The notes under the pieces were generated by a model that saw nothing but the letters and a program-made list of their open reading frames with translations, did no database searches and was not told where the DNA came from. Both the position numbers and the translations under genes were made by a program. A stretch of DNA of 64,000 nt, taken from positions 62,001 through 126,000 of the forward strand of contig QAOA01003602.1 in assembly GCA_003255065.1 (NCBI GenBank), written 5' to 3'. Positions 26,901 through 39,999 of the stretch are shown here, piece after piece. Each line of letters starts with the position of its first letter. The stretch's first letter is position 1. This DNA is from Cercis canadensis (lineage: Eukaryota > Streptophyta > Magnoliopsida > Fabales > Fabaceae).

Positions 26901-28620
26901 TAATTTTTCTTTTTTTTCCCTGTATCTGTGACGGGACAGTTTCCTGGTGGGTCACAATATCTGGTCTGAGACCCTATTTCGATTCATCCCTTTTTCTGAC
27001 TTAGATATTTTTCTTGTTTTTCCGTTTATCTGTGATGGGACAGTTTCCTGGTGAGTCACTACATCTGGTCCAGGACCCTGTTTCGGTTCATCCCTATTTA
27101 TTACTCGGATATTTTTCTCGTGTTTCCCTGTATCTGGATCTGGACAATTTCCTGGTGAGTCACTATATCAAGACCGGGACCCTGTTTCGGTTCATCTCTG
27201 TTTCTGACTCAGATATTTTTCTGGTGAATCACTGTTTCTGGGACGGGACAGTTTCCTGGTGAGTCAGTATATCTGGACTGGGACGATGTTTCGGTTCATC
27301 CCTGTTACTGACTCAGATATTTTTCGGGTGAATCACTGTTTCTGGGACGGGACAGTTTCCTGGTGAGTCAGTATATCTGGACTGGGACGCTGTTTCGGTT
27401 CATCCCTGTTACTGACTCATATATTTTTCTTGTGGATCATTGTTTCTGGGACGGGACAGTTTCCTGGTGATCACTATATCTAGTCTGAAATCCTGTTTCG
27501 GTTCATCCCTGTTTCTGACTCAGATAGTTTTCTCGTGTTTCCCTATATCTAGGATTGGACAGTTTCCTGGTGTGTCACTATGTTTTGTCTGATACCCTGT
27601 TTCGGTTCATCCCTATTTCTAGGATTGGACAGTTTCCTGGTGAGTCACTATGTTTTGTCTGATACCCTGTTTCGGCATCCCTGCTTCTGACTCGGTTATT
27701 TTTCTTGTGTTTTGCTGTATCAGGGACGGAATAGTTTCCTGGTGAGTCACTATATCTGGTCCGGGACCCTGTTTCGGTTCATCCCTATTACTAACTCAGA
27801 TATTTTTCTGGTGAATCACTGTTTCTGGGTCAGGACAGTTTCCTGGTCAATCACTAGATATGGTCTGAGACCCTGTTTCGGTTCATCCCTGTTTCTGACT
27901 CAGATATTTTTCTTTTTTTTCCCTGTATCTGTGATGGGACAGTTTGCTAGTGAGTCACTCCATCTGGTCTAGGAACTTGTTTCGGTTCATCCCTTTTTCT
28001 GACTCGGATATTTTTCTCGTGTTTCCCTGTATCGAGGAATGGACAGTTTCCTGGTGAGTCACTATATCTGGACTGGGACCCTATTTCGGTTCATACCTGT
28101 TACTGACTCAAATATTTTTCTTGTGGATCTCTGTTTCTGGGGCGGGACAGTTTCCCGGTTAGTCACTATATCTGGTCTGAGACCCTGTTTCAGTTCATCC
28201 CTGTTTCTGACATGGTTATTTTTCTTATGTTTCCCTTTATCTAGGACTGGAATGTTTCTTGGTGAGTCACTATATCTGGACCGGGACCCTGTTTCGGTTC
28301 ATCCCTGTTTCTGACTTGGATATTTTTCTCGTTTTTTCCTGTATCTGGGACTAGACAGTTTCCTGGTGAATCACTATATCTGGACCGGGACCCTGTTTCG
28401 GCTCATCCCTATTACTGACTCAGATATTTTTCTGGTGAATCAATGTTTCTGCGACGGGACAGTTTGCTGGTGAGTCACAATATCTGGTCTGAGACCTTGT
28501 TTCGGTTCATCCCTGTTTCTGACTTGGATATTTTTCTCGTGTTTTCCTGTATCTGGGACTAGACAGTTTCCTGGTGAATCAATATATCTAGACTGGAACC
28601 CAGTTTCGGTTCATCCCTGT

Positions 28621-31456
28621 TACTGACTCAGATATTTTTCTTGTGAATCACTGTCTCTGGGACGGGACAGTTTCCTGGTGAGTCACTATATATAGTCTGA
28701 AACCTTGTTTCGGTTCATCCCTGTTTCTGACTCGGTTATTTATCTTGTGTTTCGCTGTATCTGGGACGGGATAGTTTCCTTGAGAGTCACTACGTCTGGT
28801 CCAGGACCCTGTTTCGGTTCATCCCTGTTTCTGACTCAAATATTTTTCTCATGTTTCCTTGTATCTGGGATTGGACAGTTTCCTCGTGAATAACTATATT
28901 TTGTCTGATACCCTGTTTCGGTTCATCCCTGCTTCTGACTCGGTTATTTTTCTTGTGTTTCGCTGTATCCGGGACGGGATAGTTTCCTGGTGAGTCACTA
29001 TATCTGGTCCGGGACTCTGTTTCGGTTCATCCTTGTTACTGACTCAGATATTTTTCGGGTGAATCACTGTTTCTGGGACGGGACAGTTTCCTGGTGAGTT
29101 ACTATATCTGGTCTGAGACCCTGTTTCGGTTCATCCCTGTTTCTAACTTAGATATTTTTCTTATTTTTTCGTGTGACTGTGACTGGACAATTTCCTTGTG
29201 AGTCACTATATCTGGACCGGGACCCTGTTTCGGTTCAACCCATTTTTCTGACTCGGTTATTTTTCTTGTGTATCACTGTTTCTGGGACGGGACAGTTTCC
29301 TGGTGAGTCACTATATCTGGTCTGAGACCCTGTTTCGGTTCATCCCTGTTTCTGACTTAGATATTTTTCTTATTTTTTCGTGTGACTGTGACTGGACAAT
29401 TTCCTTGTGAGTCACTATATCTGGACCGGGACCCTGTTTCGGTTCAACCCATTTTTCTGACTCGGTTATTTTTCTTGTGTTTCGCTGTATCTGGGACGGG
29501 ATAGTTTCCTAGTGAGTCACTATATCTGGTCCGGGACTCTGTTTCGGTTCATCCTTGTTACTGACTCAGATATTTTTCTTGTGAATCACTGTTTCTGGGA
29601 CGGGACAGTTTCCTGGTGAGTCACAATATCTGGTCTGAGACCTTGTTTCGGTTCATCCCTGTTTCTGACTTGGATATTTTTCTCGTGTTTTCCTGTATCT
29701 GGGACGAGACAGTTTCCTGGTGAATCACTATATCTAGACTGGAACCCTGTTTCGGTTCATTCCTGTTACTGACTCAGATATTTTTCTTGTGAATCACTGT
29801 TTCTGGGACGGGACAGTTTCCTGGTGAGTCACTATATATAGTCTGAAACCTTGTTTCGGTTCATCCCTGTTTCTGACCCGGTTATTTTTCTTGTGTTTCC
29901 CTGTATCCGGGACGTGATAGTTTCCTGGTGAGTCACTATATCTGGTCCGGGACTCTGTTTCGGTTCATCCCTGTTACTGACTCAGATATTTTTCGGGTGA
30001 ATCACTGTTTCTGGGACGGGACAGTTTCCTGGTGAGTCACTATATCTGGTCTGAGACCCTGTTTCGGTTCATCCCTGTTTCTGACTTAGATATTTTTCTT
30101 ATTTTTTCGTGTGACTGTGACTGGACAATTTCCTTGTGAGTCACTATATCTGGACCGGGACCCTGTTTCGGTTCAACCCATTTTTCTGACTCGGTTATTT
30201 TTCTTGTGTTTCGCTGTATCTGGGACGGGATAGTTTCCTAGTGAGTCACTATATCTGGTCAGGGACTCTGTTTCGGTTCATCCTTGTTACCGACTCAGAT
30301 ATTTTTCTAGTGAATCACTGTTTCTGGGACGGGACAGTTTCCTGTTGAGTCACTATATCTGGTCTGAGAACCTGTTTCGGTTCATCCCTATTTCTGACTC
30401 GGATATTTTCCTTGTTTTTCCCTGTATCTGTGACGGGACAGTTTTCTGGTGAGTCACTATATTTGGATTCGCACCCTGTTTCGGTTCATCCCTGTTACTG
30501 ACTCAGATATTTTTCTGGTGAATCACTGTTTCTGGGACGGGACAGTTTCCAGGTGAGTTACTATATCTGGTCTGGGACCTTGTTTCGGTTCATCCCTGTT
30601 ACTAACTCAGATTTTTTTCTGGTGAATCACTGTTTCTGGGTCAGGACAGTTTCCTGGTGAGTCACTATATCTGGTCTGATACCCTGTTTCGGTTCATCCC
30701 TGCTTCTGACTCGGTTATTTTTCTTGTGTTTCACTGTATCCGGGACGGGATAGTTTCCTGGTGAGTCACTATATCTGGTCCGGGACTCTGTTTCGGTTCA
30801 TCCCTGTTACTGACTCAGATATTTTTCTTGTGAATCACTGTCTCTGGGACGGGACAGTTTCCTGGTGAGTCACTATATATAGTCTGAAACCTTGTTTCGG
30901 TTCATCCCTGTTTCTGACTCGGTTATTTATCTTGTGTTTCGCTGTATCTGGGACGGGATAGTTTCCTTGAGAGTCACTACGTCTGGTCCAGGACCCTGTT
31001 TCGGTTCATCCCTGTTTCTGACTCAAATATTTTTCTCATGTTTCCTTGTATCTGGGATTGGACAGTTTCCTCGTGAATAACTATATTTTGTCTGATACCC
31101 TGTTTCGGTTCATCCCTGCTTCTGACTCGGTTATTTTTCTTGTGTTTCGCTGTATCCGGGACGGGATAGTTTCCTGGTGAGTCACTATATCTGGTCCGGG
31201 ACTCTGTTTCGGTTCATCCTTGTTACTGACTCAGATATTTTTCGGGTGAATCACTGTTTCTGGGACGGGACAGTTTCCTGGTGAGTTACTATATCTGGTC
31301 TGAGACCCTGTTTCGGTTCATCCCTGTTTCTAACTTAGATATTTTTCTTATTTTTTCGTGTGACTGTGACTGGACAATTTCCTTGTGAGTCACTATATCT
31401 GGACCGGGACCCTGTTTCGGTTCAACCCATTTTTCTGACTCGGTTATTTTTCTTGT
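28621..31456 (+). repeat. 21-monomer duplication (2,187-bp shift), apparently identical copies
   Basis: 28621-~29268 and 30808-~31455 look identical by eye over about 645 bp. Both contain the rare variants CACTGTCTCTGGGACGGG, CCTTGAGAGTCACTACGTC and TTCCTCGTGAATAAC. The shift is 2,187 bp (21 x 104 + 3). The absence of visible differences suggests this is among the most recent exchanges in the window, or an assembly artefact. Confidence 0.8.
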
Positions 31457-34400
31457 GAATCACTGTTTCTGGGACGGGACAGTTTCCTGGTGAGTCACAA
31501 TATCTAGTCTAAGACCCTGTTACGGTTCATCCCTGTTTTTGACTCAGATATTTTTCTCGTGTTTCCCTATATCTAGGATTGGACAGTTTCCTGGTAAGTC
31601 ACTATATTTGGTCTGATACCCTGTTTCGGTTCATCCCTGTTTCTGACTCAGATATTTTCTTTTTTTCCCTGTATCTGTGACGGGACAGTTTCCTGGTGAG
31701 GCACTACATCTGGTCTAGGAACTTGTTTCGGTTCATCCATTTTTCGGACTCGAATATTTTTCTAGTGTTTCTCTGTATCTGGGAATGGACAGTTTCCTGG
31801 TGAGTCACTATATCTGGACCGGGACCCTGTTTCGGTTCTTCCCTGTTTCTGACTCCTTTATTTTTCTTGTGGATCACTGTTTCTGGGACGGGACAGCTTC
31901 CTGGTGAGTCATTACATCTGGTCCAGGACCCTGTTTTGGTTCATCCCTGTTTCTGACTCAGATATTTTTCTCGTGTTTCCCTATATCTAGGATTGGACAG
32001 TTTCCTGGTGAGTCACTATATTTGGTCTGATACCCTGTTTCGGTTCATCCCTGCTTCTGACTCGGTTATTTTTCTTGTGTTTTGCTGTATCAGGGACGGG
32101 ATAGTTTCCCGGTGAGTCACTATATCTGGTCCGGGACCTTGTTTCGGTTCATCCCTGTTACTAACTCAGATATTTTTTTGGTGAATCACTGTTTCTGGAT
32201 CAGGACAGTTTCCTGGTGAGCCGCTATATCTGGTCTGAGACCCTGTTTCGGTTCATCCCTGTATCTGTGACGGGACAGTTTCCTGGTGAGTCACTACATC
32301 TGGTTTATGAACTTGTTTCGGTTCATCCCTTTTTCTGACTCAAATATTTTTCTCGTGTTTCCCTGTATCTGGGAATGGACAGTTTCCTGGTGAGTCACTA
32401 TCTCTGGACCGGGACCCTGTTTCGGTTCATCCCTGTTACTGACTCAAATATTTTTCTTGTGGATCACTGTTTCTGGGACGGGACAGCTTCCTAATGAGTC
32501 ACTATATCTAGTCAGAAACCCTGTTTCGGTTCATTCCTGTTTTTGACTCGGTTATTTTTTTTGTGTTTCACTGTATCTGGGACAGGATAGTTTCCTAGTG
32601 AGTCACTACATATGGTCCAGGACCCTGTTTCGGTTCATCCCCTTTTCTGACTCAGATATTTTTCTCGTGTTTCCCTGTATCTGGGATTGGACAGTTTCCT
32701 GGGGAATAACTATATTCTGTCTGATACCCTGTTTCGGTTCATCCCTGCTTCTGACATGGTTATTTTTCTTGTGTTTCGCTGTATCCGGGAAGGGATAGTT
32801 TCCTGGTGAGTCACTCTATCTGGTTCGGGACTCTGTTTCGGTTCATCCCTGTTACTGACTCAGATATTTTTCTTGTGAATCACTGTTTCTGGGTCGGGAC
32901 AGTTTCCTAGTGAGTCACTATATCTGGTGTGAGACACTGTTTCGGTTAATCCCTGTTTCTGACTCGGTAATTTTTCTTGTTTTTCCCTGTATCTGTGACG
33001 GGACAGTTTTCTGGTGAGTCACTATATCTGGACTGGGACCCTGTTTCGGTTCATCCCTGTTACTAAGTCAGATATTTTTCTGGTGAATCACTATTTTTGG
33101 GACGGGACAGTTTCCTAGTGAGTCACTATATCTGGTGTGAGACCCTGTTTCGGTTAATCCCTATTTCTGACTCAGTAATTTTTCTTATTTTTCCCTGTAT
33201 CTGTGATGGGACAGTTTTCTGGTGAATCACTATATCTGGATTGGGACCCTGTTTCGGTTCATGCCTGCTTATGACTAGGTAATTTTTCTTCTGCTTCGCT
33301 GCATCTGGGACGGGACAGTTTCCTAGTGAGTCACTATATCTGGACTGGGACCCTGTTTCGGTTCATCCGTGTTACTGACTCAGATATTTTTCTTGTGGAT
33401 CACTATTTCTAGGACGGGACAGTTTCCTGGTGAGTCACTATATCTGGTCTGAGACACTATTTCGATTTATCCCTTTTTCTGACTCAGATATTTTTCTTGT
33501 TTTCCCCTTTATCTGTGACGGGACAGTTTCCTGGTGAGTCACTACATCTGGTCCAGGACCCTGTTTCGGTTCATCCTTATTTCTGACTCGGATATTTTTC
33601 TCGTGTTTCCCTGTATCTGGGTCTGGTCAATTTCCTGGTGAGTCACTATATCTGGGCCGGGACCCTGTTTCGGTTCATCCTTGTTACTGACTTGGATATT
33701 TTTTTTAGTTTTTCCCTGTATCTGTGACGGGACAGTTTCCTGATGAGTCACTACATTTGGACAGGGACACTGTTTCGGTTCATCCCTGTTACTGACTCTA
33801 ATATTTTTCTTGTGGATCTCTGTTTCTGGGACGGTAAAGTTTCCTGGTGAGTCACTATATCTGGACTGGGACACTGTGTCGGTTCATCCCTCTTTCTGAC
33901 TCAGATATTTTTCTTTTGGATCACTGCTTCTGGGACGGGACAGTCTCCTGGTGAGTCACTATATCTGGACCTGGACACTGTTTTGGTTCATCCCTGTTTC
34001 TGACTCGAAAAATTTTCTCGTGTTTCCCTGTATCTTAGACTAGACAATTTCCGGGTGAGTCAGTATATCTGGACCGGGGCCTTGTTTCGGTTCATCCCTA
34101 TTGCTGACTCGGTTATTTTTCTTGTGTTTCCCTGTATCTGGAATTGGATAGTTTCCTGGTGAGTCACTATATTTGGTCTTATACCCTGTTTCAGTTCATC
34201 CTTGCTTCTGACTCGGTTATTTTTCTTGTTTTTCGCTGTATCTGGGACGGGATAGTTTCCTGGTGAGTCACTTTATTTTGTCTGATACACTGTTTCGGTT
34301 CATCACTGCTTATGACTCGGTTATTTTTCTTGTGTTTCCCTGTATCTGGGAAGGGACAGTTTCCTGGTGAGTCACTATATCTGGACCGGGACCTAGTTTT

Positions 34401-37400
34401 GGTTCATCCCTGTTTCTGACTCGGATATTTCTCTCGTGTTTTCCTGTATCTGGGACTGGACAGTTTCCTGGTGAGTCACTATATGTGGATTGGGACCCTG
34501 TTTCGGTTCATCCCTTTTACTAACTCAGATATTTTTCTGGTGAATCACTGTTTCTGGGACGGGAAAGTTTCCTGGTGAGTCACTATATCTGGACCGGGAC
34601 ACTATGTCGGTTCATCCCTGTTTCTGACTCAAATATTTTTTTCATGTTTCCCTGTATCTGGGACTGGACAATTTCCTGGTAAGCCACTATATCTGGACCG
34701 GGACCCTATTTTGGTTCATATCTGTTTCTGACTCAGTTATTTTTCTTGTGTTTCCCTGTAACTGTGACGGGACAGTATCCTGGTGAGTCGCTACATCTGG
34801 TCCAGGACCCTGTTTCGGTTTATCCCTGTTTCTGACTAAGATTTTTTTCTCGTGTTTCCCTGTATCTGGGATTGGACAGTTTCCTAGTGAGTCACTATAT
34901 TTGGTCTGATACCCTATTTCAGTTCATCACTGCTTCTGTCTCGGTTATTTTTCTTGTGTTTCGCTGTATCTGGGATGGCATAGTTTCCTGGTGAGTCCAT
35001 ATATCTGGTGCGGGACTTTGTTTGGGTTCATCCCTGTTACTTACTCAGATATTTTTCTGGTGAATCACTGTTTCTGGGACGGGACAGTTTCCTGGTGAGT
35101 CGCTATATCTTGTCTGAGACCCTGTTTCGGTTCATCCCTATTTTTGACTCGAATATTTTTCTTTTTTTTCCCTGTATCTGTGACGGGACAGTTTCCTGGT
35201 GAGTCACTATATCTGGATTGGGACCCTGTTTCGGTTCATCCTTGTTACTGACTCAGATATTTTTCTCATGAATCTCTGTTTCTGGGACGGGACAGTTTCC
35301 TGGTGAGTCACTATATCTGGTCTGACCTTTTTTCGGTTCATCCTTGTTTCTGACTAGGATATTTTTCTTGTTTTTCCTTGTATCTATGACGGGATAGTTT
35401 CCTGGTGAGTCACTACATCTAGTTCAGGACCTTGTTTCGGTTCATCCCTATTTCTGACTCGGATATTTTTCTTGTTTTTCCCTTTATCTGTGACGGGACA
35501 GTTTTCTGGTGAGTCACTATATCTAGATTGGGACCCTGTTTCAGTTCATCCCTATTACTTACTCAGATATTTTTCTGGTGAATCACTGTTTCTATGAGGG
35601 GACAGTTTCCTGGTGAGTCACTATATCTGGTCTGAGACCTGTTTCGGTTCATCCCTGTTTCTGACTCGGACATTTTTCTCCTTTTTCCCTGTATCTGTGA
35701 CGGGACAGTTTCCTGGTGAGTCACTACATCCGGTTCAGGATCTTGTTTCGGTTCATCTCTATTTCTGACTCGGATGTTTTTCTCGTGTTTCCCTGTATTT
35801 GGGACTGGACTGTTTCCTGGTGAGTCACTATATCTGGACTGGGACCCTGTTTCAGTTCATCCCTGTTACTAACTCAAATATTTTTCTTATGGATCTCTGT
35901 TTCTGGTAAGGGACAGTTTCTTGGTGAGTCACTATATTTGGTCTGAGACCTTATTTCTGACTCGGATATTTTTCTTGTGTTTCCCTGTATTTGGGACGGG
36001 ACAGTTTCCTAGTGAGTCACTACATCTGGTCCAGGACCTTCTTTCGGTTCATCCCTATTTCTGACTCGGATATTTTTCTTGTTTTTCCCTGTATCTGTGA
36101 CGAGACAGTTTCCTGGTAAGTCACTATAACTGGACAGAGACACTTTTCGGTTCGTCCCATTTACTGACTCAAATATTTTTCTTGTGGATCTCTGTTTCTG
36201 GGACGGCACAGTTTCCTGGTAAGTCACTATATCTGGTCTGAGACTCTGTTTCGGTTCATCCCTGTTTCTGACTTGGTTATTTTTCTTATGTTTCCCTTTA
36301 TCTAGGACTGGAATGTTTCCTGGTGAGTCACTATATCTGGACCGGGACCCTGTTTCGGTTCATCCTTGTTACTGACTTAGATATTTTTCTGGTGAATCAT
36401 TGTTTCTGGGACGGGACAGTTTCCTAGCGACTCACTACATCTGGTCCAGGACCCTGTTTCGGTTCATCCCTGTTTCTGACTCGGTTATTTTTCTCGTGTT
36501 TCCCTGTTCTGGGATTGGACTGTTTCCTGGTGAGTCACTATATCTGGACTGGGACCCTGTTTCGGTTCATCGTTGTTACTGACTCAAATATTTTTCTTGT
36601 GGATCTCTATTTCTGGGACAGTTTCTTGGTGAGTCACTATATCTAGTCTGAGACACTGTTTTGGACTCGGATATTTTTCTTGTTTTCCCTGTATCTGTGA
36701 CAGGACAGTTTCCTGGTGAGTCACCATATCTGGACAGGGACAATGTTTCGGTTCATCCCTGTTACTGACTCAAATATTTTTCTTGTGGATCTGTGTTTCT
36801 GGGACGGGAAAGTTTCCTGGTGAGTCACTTTATCTGGATCGGGACACTGTGTCGGTTCATCCCTATTTCTGACTCAGATATTTTTCTTGTGGATCACTGT
36901 TTCTGGGACGGGACAGTTTCCTGGTGAGTCATTATATCTGGACCGGGACACTGTTTCGGTTAATCCCTATTTCTGACTCGAATATTTTTCTCGTGTTTCC
37001 CTGTATCTGGGACTGGACAACTTCCTGGTGAGTCACTATATCTGGACCGGGACCCTGTTTCGCTTCATCCCTGTTTTTGAATCAGTTATTTTTCTTGTGT
37101 TTCCCTGTAACTGTGACGGGACAGTTTCCTGATGAGTCGCTACATCTGCTCTAGGACCCTGTGTCGGTTCATCCATGTTTCTGACTCAGATATTTTTCTC
37201 ATGTTTCCCTGTATCTGGGAATAGGCAGTTTCCTAGTGAGTCACTATATTTGGTCTGATGCCCTGTTTCGGTTTATCACTGTTTCTGACTCGGTTATTTT
37301 TCTTGTGTTTCGCTGTATCTGGGACGGGACAGTTTCCTGGTGAGTCACTATATCTGGTCCGGGACTCTGTTTCGAATCATCCCTGTTACAGACTCAGATA

Positions 37401-39999
37401 TTTTTCTGGAGAATCACTTTTTCTGGGAAGACACAATTTCCTGGTGAGTTACTATATCTGGTCTGCGACTCTGTTTCGGTTCATCCCTGTTTCTGATTCA
37501 GATATTTTTCTTGTTTTTCCCTGTATCTGTGATGGGACAGTTTCCTGTTGAGTCACTACATCTGGTTCAGGACCCTGTTTCGGTTAATCCCTATTTATGA
37601 CTCGGATATTTTTCTCGTGTTTCCCTGTATCTGGGACGGGACAGTTTCCTTGTATGTCATTTCATCTGGTCTGAGACCCTATTTCGGTTCTTCCCTGTTT
37701 CTGACTCGGATATTTTTCTCTTGTTTCCCTGTATCTGGGACTGGACAATTTCCTGGTGAGTCACTATATTTGGACCGGGACCCTGTTTCGGTTCATCCCT
37801 GTTACTAATTCAAATATTTTTCTTTTGGAACTCTTTTTCTGGGACAGGACAGTTTCCTGGTGAGTCACTATATCTGGTCTGAGACCCTGTTTCGGTTTAT
37901 CCCTGTTTCTGACTTGGATATTTTTCTTTTTTTTCCCTGTATCTGTGACGGGACAATTTCCTGGTAAGTCACTACATTTGGAAAGGGATACTGTTTCGGT
38001 TTATCCCTGTTACTGACTCAAATATTTTTCTTGTGGATCTCTGTTTCTGGGACAGGAAAGTTTCCTGGTGAGTCACTATATCTGGACCGGCACATTGTGT
38101 CGGTTCATCCCTGCTTCTGACTCGGTTATTTTTCTTGTGTTTCGCTGTATCTGGGACGGGATAGTTTCCTGGTGAGTCACTATATCTGGTCCAGGACTAT
38201 GTTTCGGTTCATCCCTGTTACGGACTCAGATATTTTTCTGGTGAAACACTGTTTCTGGGACGGGACAGTTTCCTGGTAAGTCACTATATCTGGTCTGAGA
38301 CCCTGTTTCGGTTCATCCATTTTTCTGACTTGGATATTTTTCTTGTTTTTCCCTGTATCTGTGACGGGATAGGTTCCTGGTGAGTCACTACATCTGGTCC
38401 AGGACCTTGTTTCGGTTCAACCCTGTTTCTGACTCGAATATTTTTCTCGTGTTTCCCTGTATCTGGGAATGCACAGTTTCCTGGTGAGTCACTATATCTG
38501 GACCGGGACCCTGTTTCGGTTCATCCCTGTTACTGACTCAGATATTTTTCTTGTGGATCTCTGTTTCTAGGACGGGACAGTTTCCTAGTGAGTCACTATA
38601 TCTGGTCTGAGACCCTGTTTCGGTTCAACCCTTTTTCTGACTTGGATATTTTTCTTGTTTTTCCCTGTATCTGTGACGGGACAGTTTCCTATTAAGTCAC
38701 TACATCTGGACAGGGATACTGTTTCGGATCATCCCTGTTACTGACTTAAATATTTTTCTTGTGGATCTCTGTTTCTGGGACGAGAAAGTTTCCTGGTGAG
38801 TCACTATATCTGGACCGGCACACTGTGTCGGTTCATCCCTGCTTCTGACTTGGTTATTTTTCTTGTTTTTCGCTGGATCTGGGACGGGATAGTTTCCTGG
38901 TAAGTCACTATATCTGGTCCAGGGCTCTGTTTCGGTTCATCCCTGTTACTGACTCCGATACTTTTCTTGTGTTTCCCTTTATCTAGGACTGGAATGTTTC
39001 CTGGTGAGTCACTATATCTGGACCAAGACCCTGTTTTGGCTCATCCCTGTTTTTGACTCGGATATTTTTCTCGTGTTTTACTGTATCTGGGACTGGACAG
39101 TTTCCTAGTGAGTCACTATATCTGGACCGGAACCCTGTTTCGGTTCATCCCTGTTTCTGAGTCGGATATTTTTCTCGTGTTTCCCTGTATCTAGGACTAG
39201 ACAGTTTCTTGGTGAGTCACTACATCTGGCCCAGGACCCTGTTTCGGTTCATCCCTGTTTCTGACTCGGTTATTTTTCTTGTGTTTCCCTTTATCTAGGA
39301 CTGGAATGTTTCCTAGTGAGTCATTACATGTGGTCCAGGTCCCTGTTTCGAATCGTCCCTGTTTCTGACTCGGATATTTTTCTCGTGTTTCCCTGTATCT
39401 GGAACTGGACAATTTCCTGGTGAGTCACTATATGTGGACCGGGACCCTGTTTCGGTTCATCCCTCTTACTGACTCAAATATTTTTCTTGTGGATCTCTGT
39501 TTCTAGGACGGGACAGTTTCCTGGTGAGTCACTATATCTGGTCTGAGACCCTGTTTCGGTTCATCCCTGTTTCTGACTTGGATATTTTTCTTGTTTTTCC
39601 CTGTATCTGTGACGGGACAGTTTCCTGGTAAGTCACTACATCTGAACAGGGATACTGTTTCGGTTCATCCCTGTTACTGACTGAAATATTTTTTTGTAGA
39701 TCTCTGTTTCTGGGACGATAAAGTTTCCTGGTGAGTCACTATATCTGGACCAGCACACTGTGTCGGTTCATCCCTGCTTCTGACTCGGTTATTTTTCTTG
39801 TGTTTCGCTAGATCTAGGACGGGATAGTTTCCTGGTAAGTCACTATATCTGGTCCAGGGCTCTGTTTCGGTTCATCCTTGTTACGGACTCCGATACTTTT
39901 CTTTTGTTTCCCTTTATCTAGGACTGGAATGTTTCCTGGTGAGTCACTATATTTGGACCAGGACCCAGTTTCGGTTCATCCCTGTTTCTGACTTGGATA

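Larger units (their letters stand above)
11740..33700 (+). repeat. ~9.5-10-kb superblock, about 2.3 tandem copies
   Basis: Long-range landmarks recur in order. The TTATTTTTTCGTGTGACTG landmark is at 11788, 21865 and 31348. The GAGCCGCTATATCTGG landmark is at about 12670, 22737 and 32218. A GGTCAATTTCCTGG junction is at about 14246, 23936 and 33626. The variant GTTTTGCTGTATCAGG or GTTTTGTTGTATCAGG precedes the same run at about 17810 and 27710. The blocks read as copy 1 at ~11.74-21.8 kb, copy 2 at ~21.8-31.3 kb and a partial copy 3 at ~31.3-33.7 kb. Shifts change by whole monomers (8,963 versus 9,483 differ by 520 = 5 x 104), as expected from later unequal exchange. Confidence 0.8.

Noticed and set aside
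33542..33874. 110-codon minus-strand open frame with repeated Gly-Pro-Gly-Pro and Val-Thr-His-Gln motifs
   Set aside because: It is the antisense of satellite monomers. The repeated motifs are the monomer translated on the other strand, and length varies erratically between copies.
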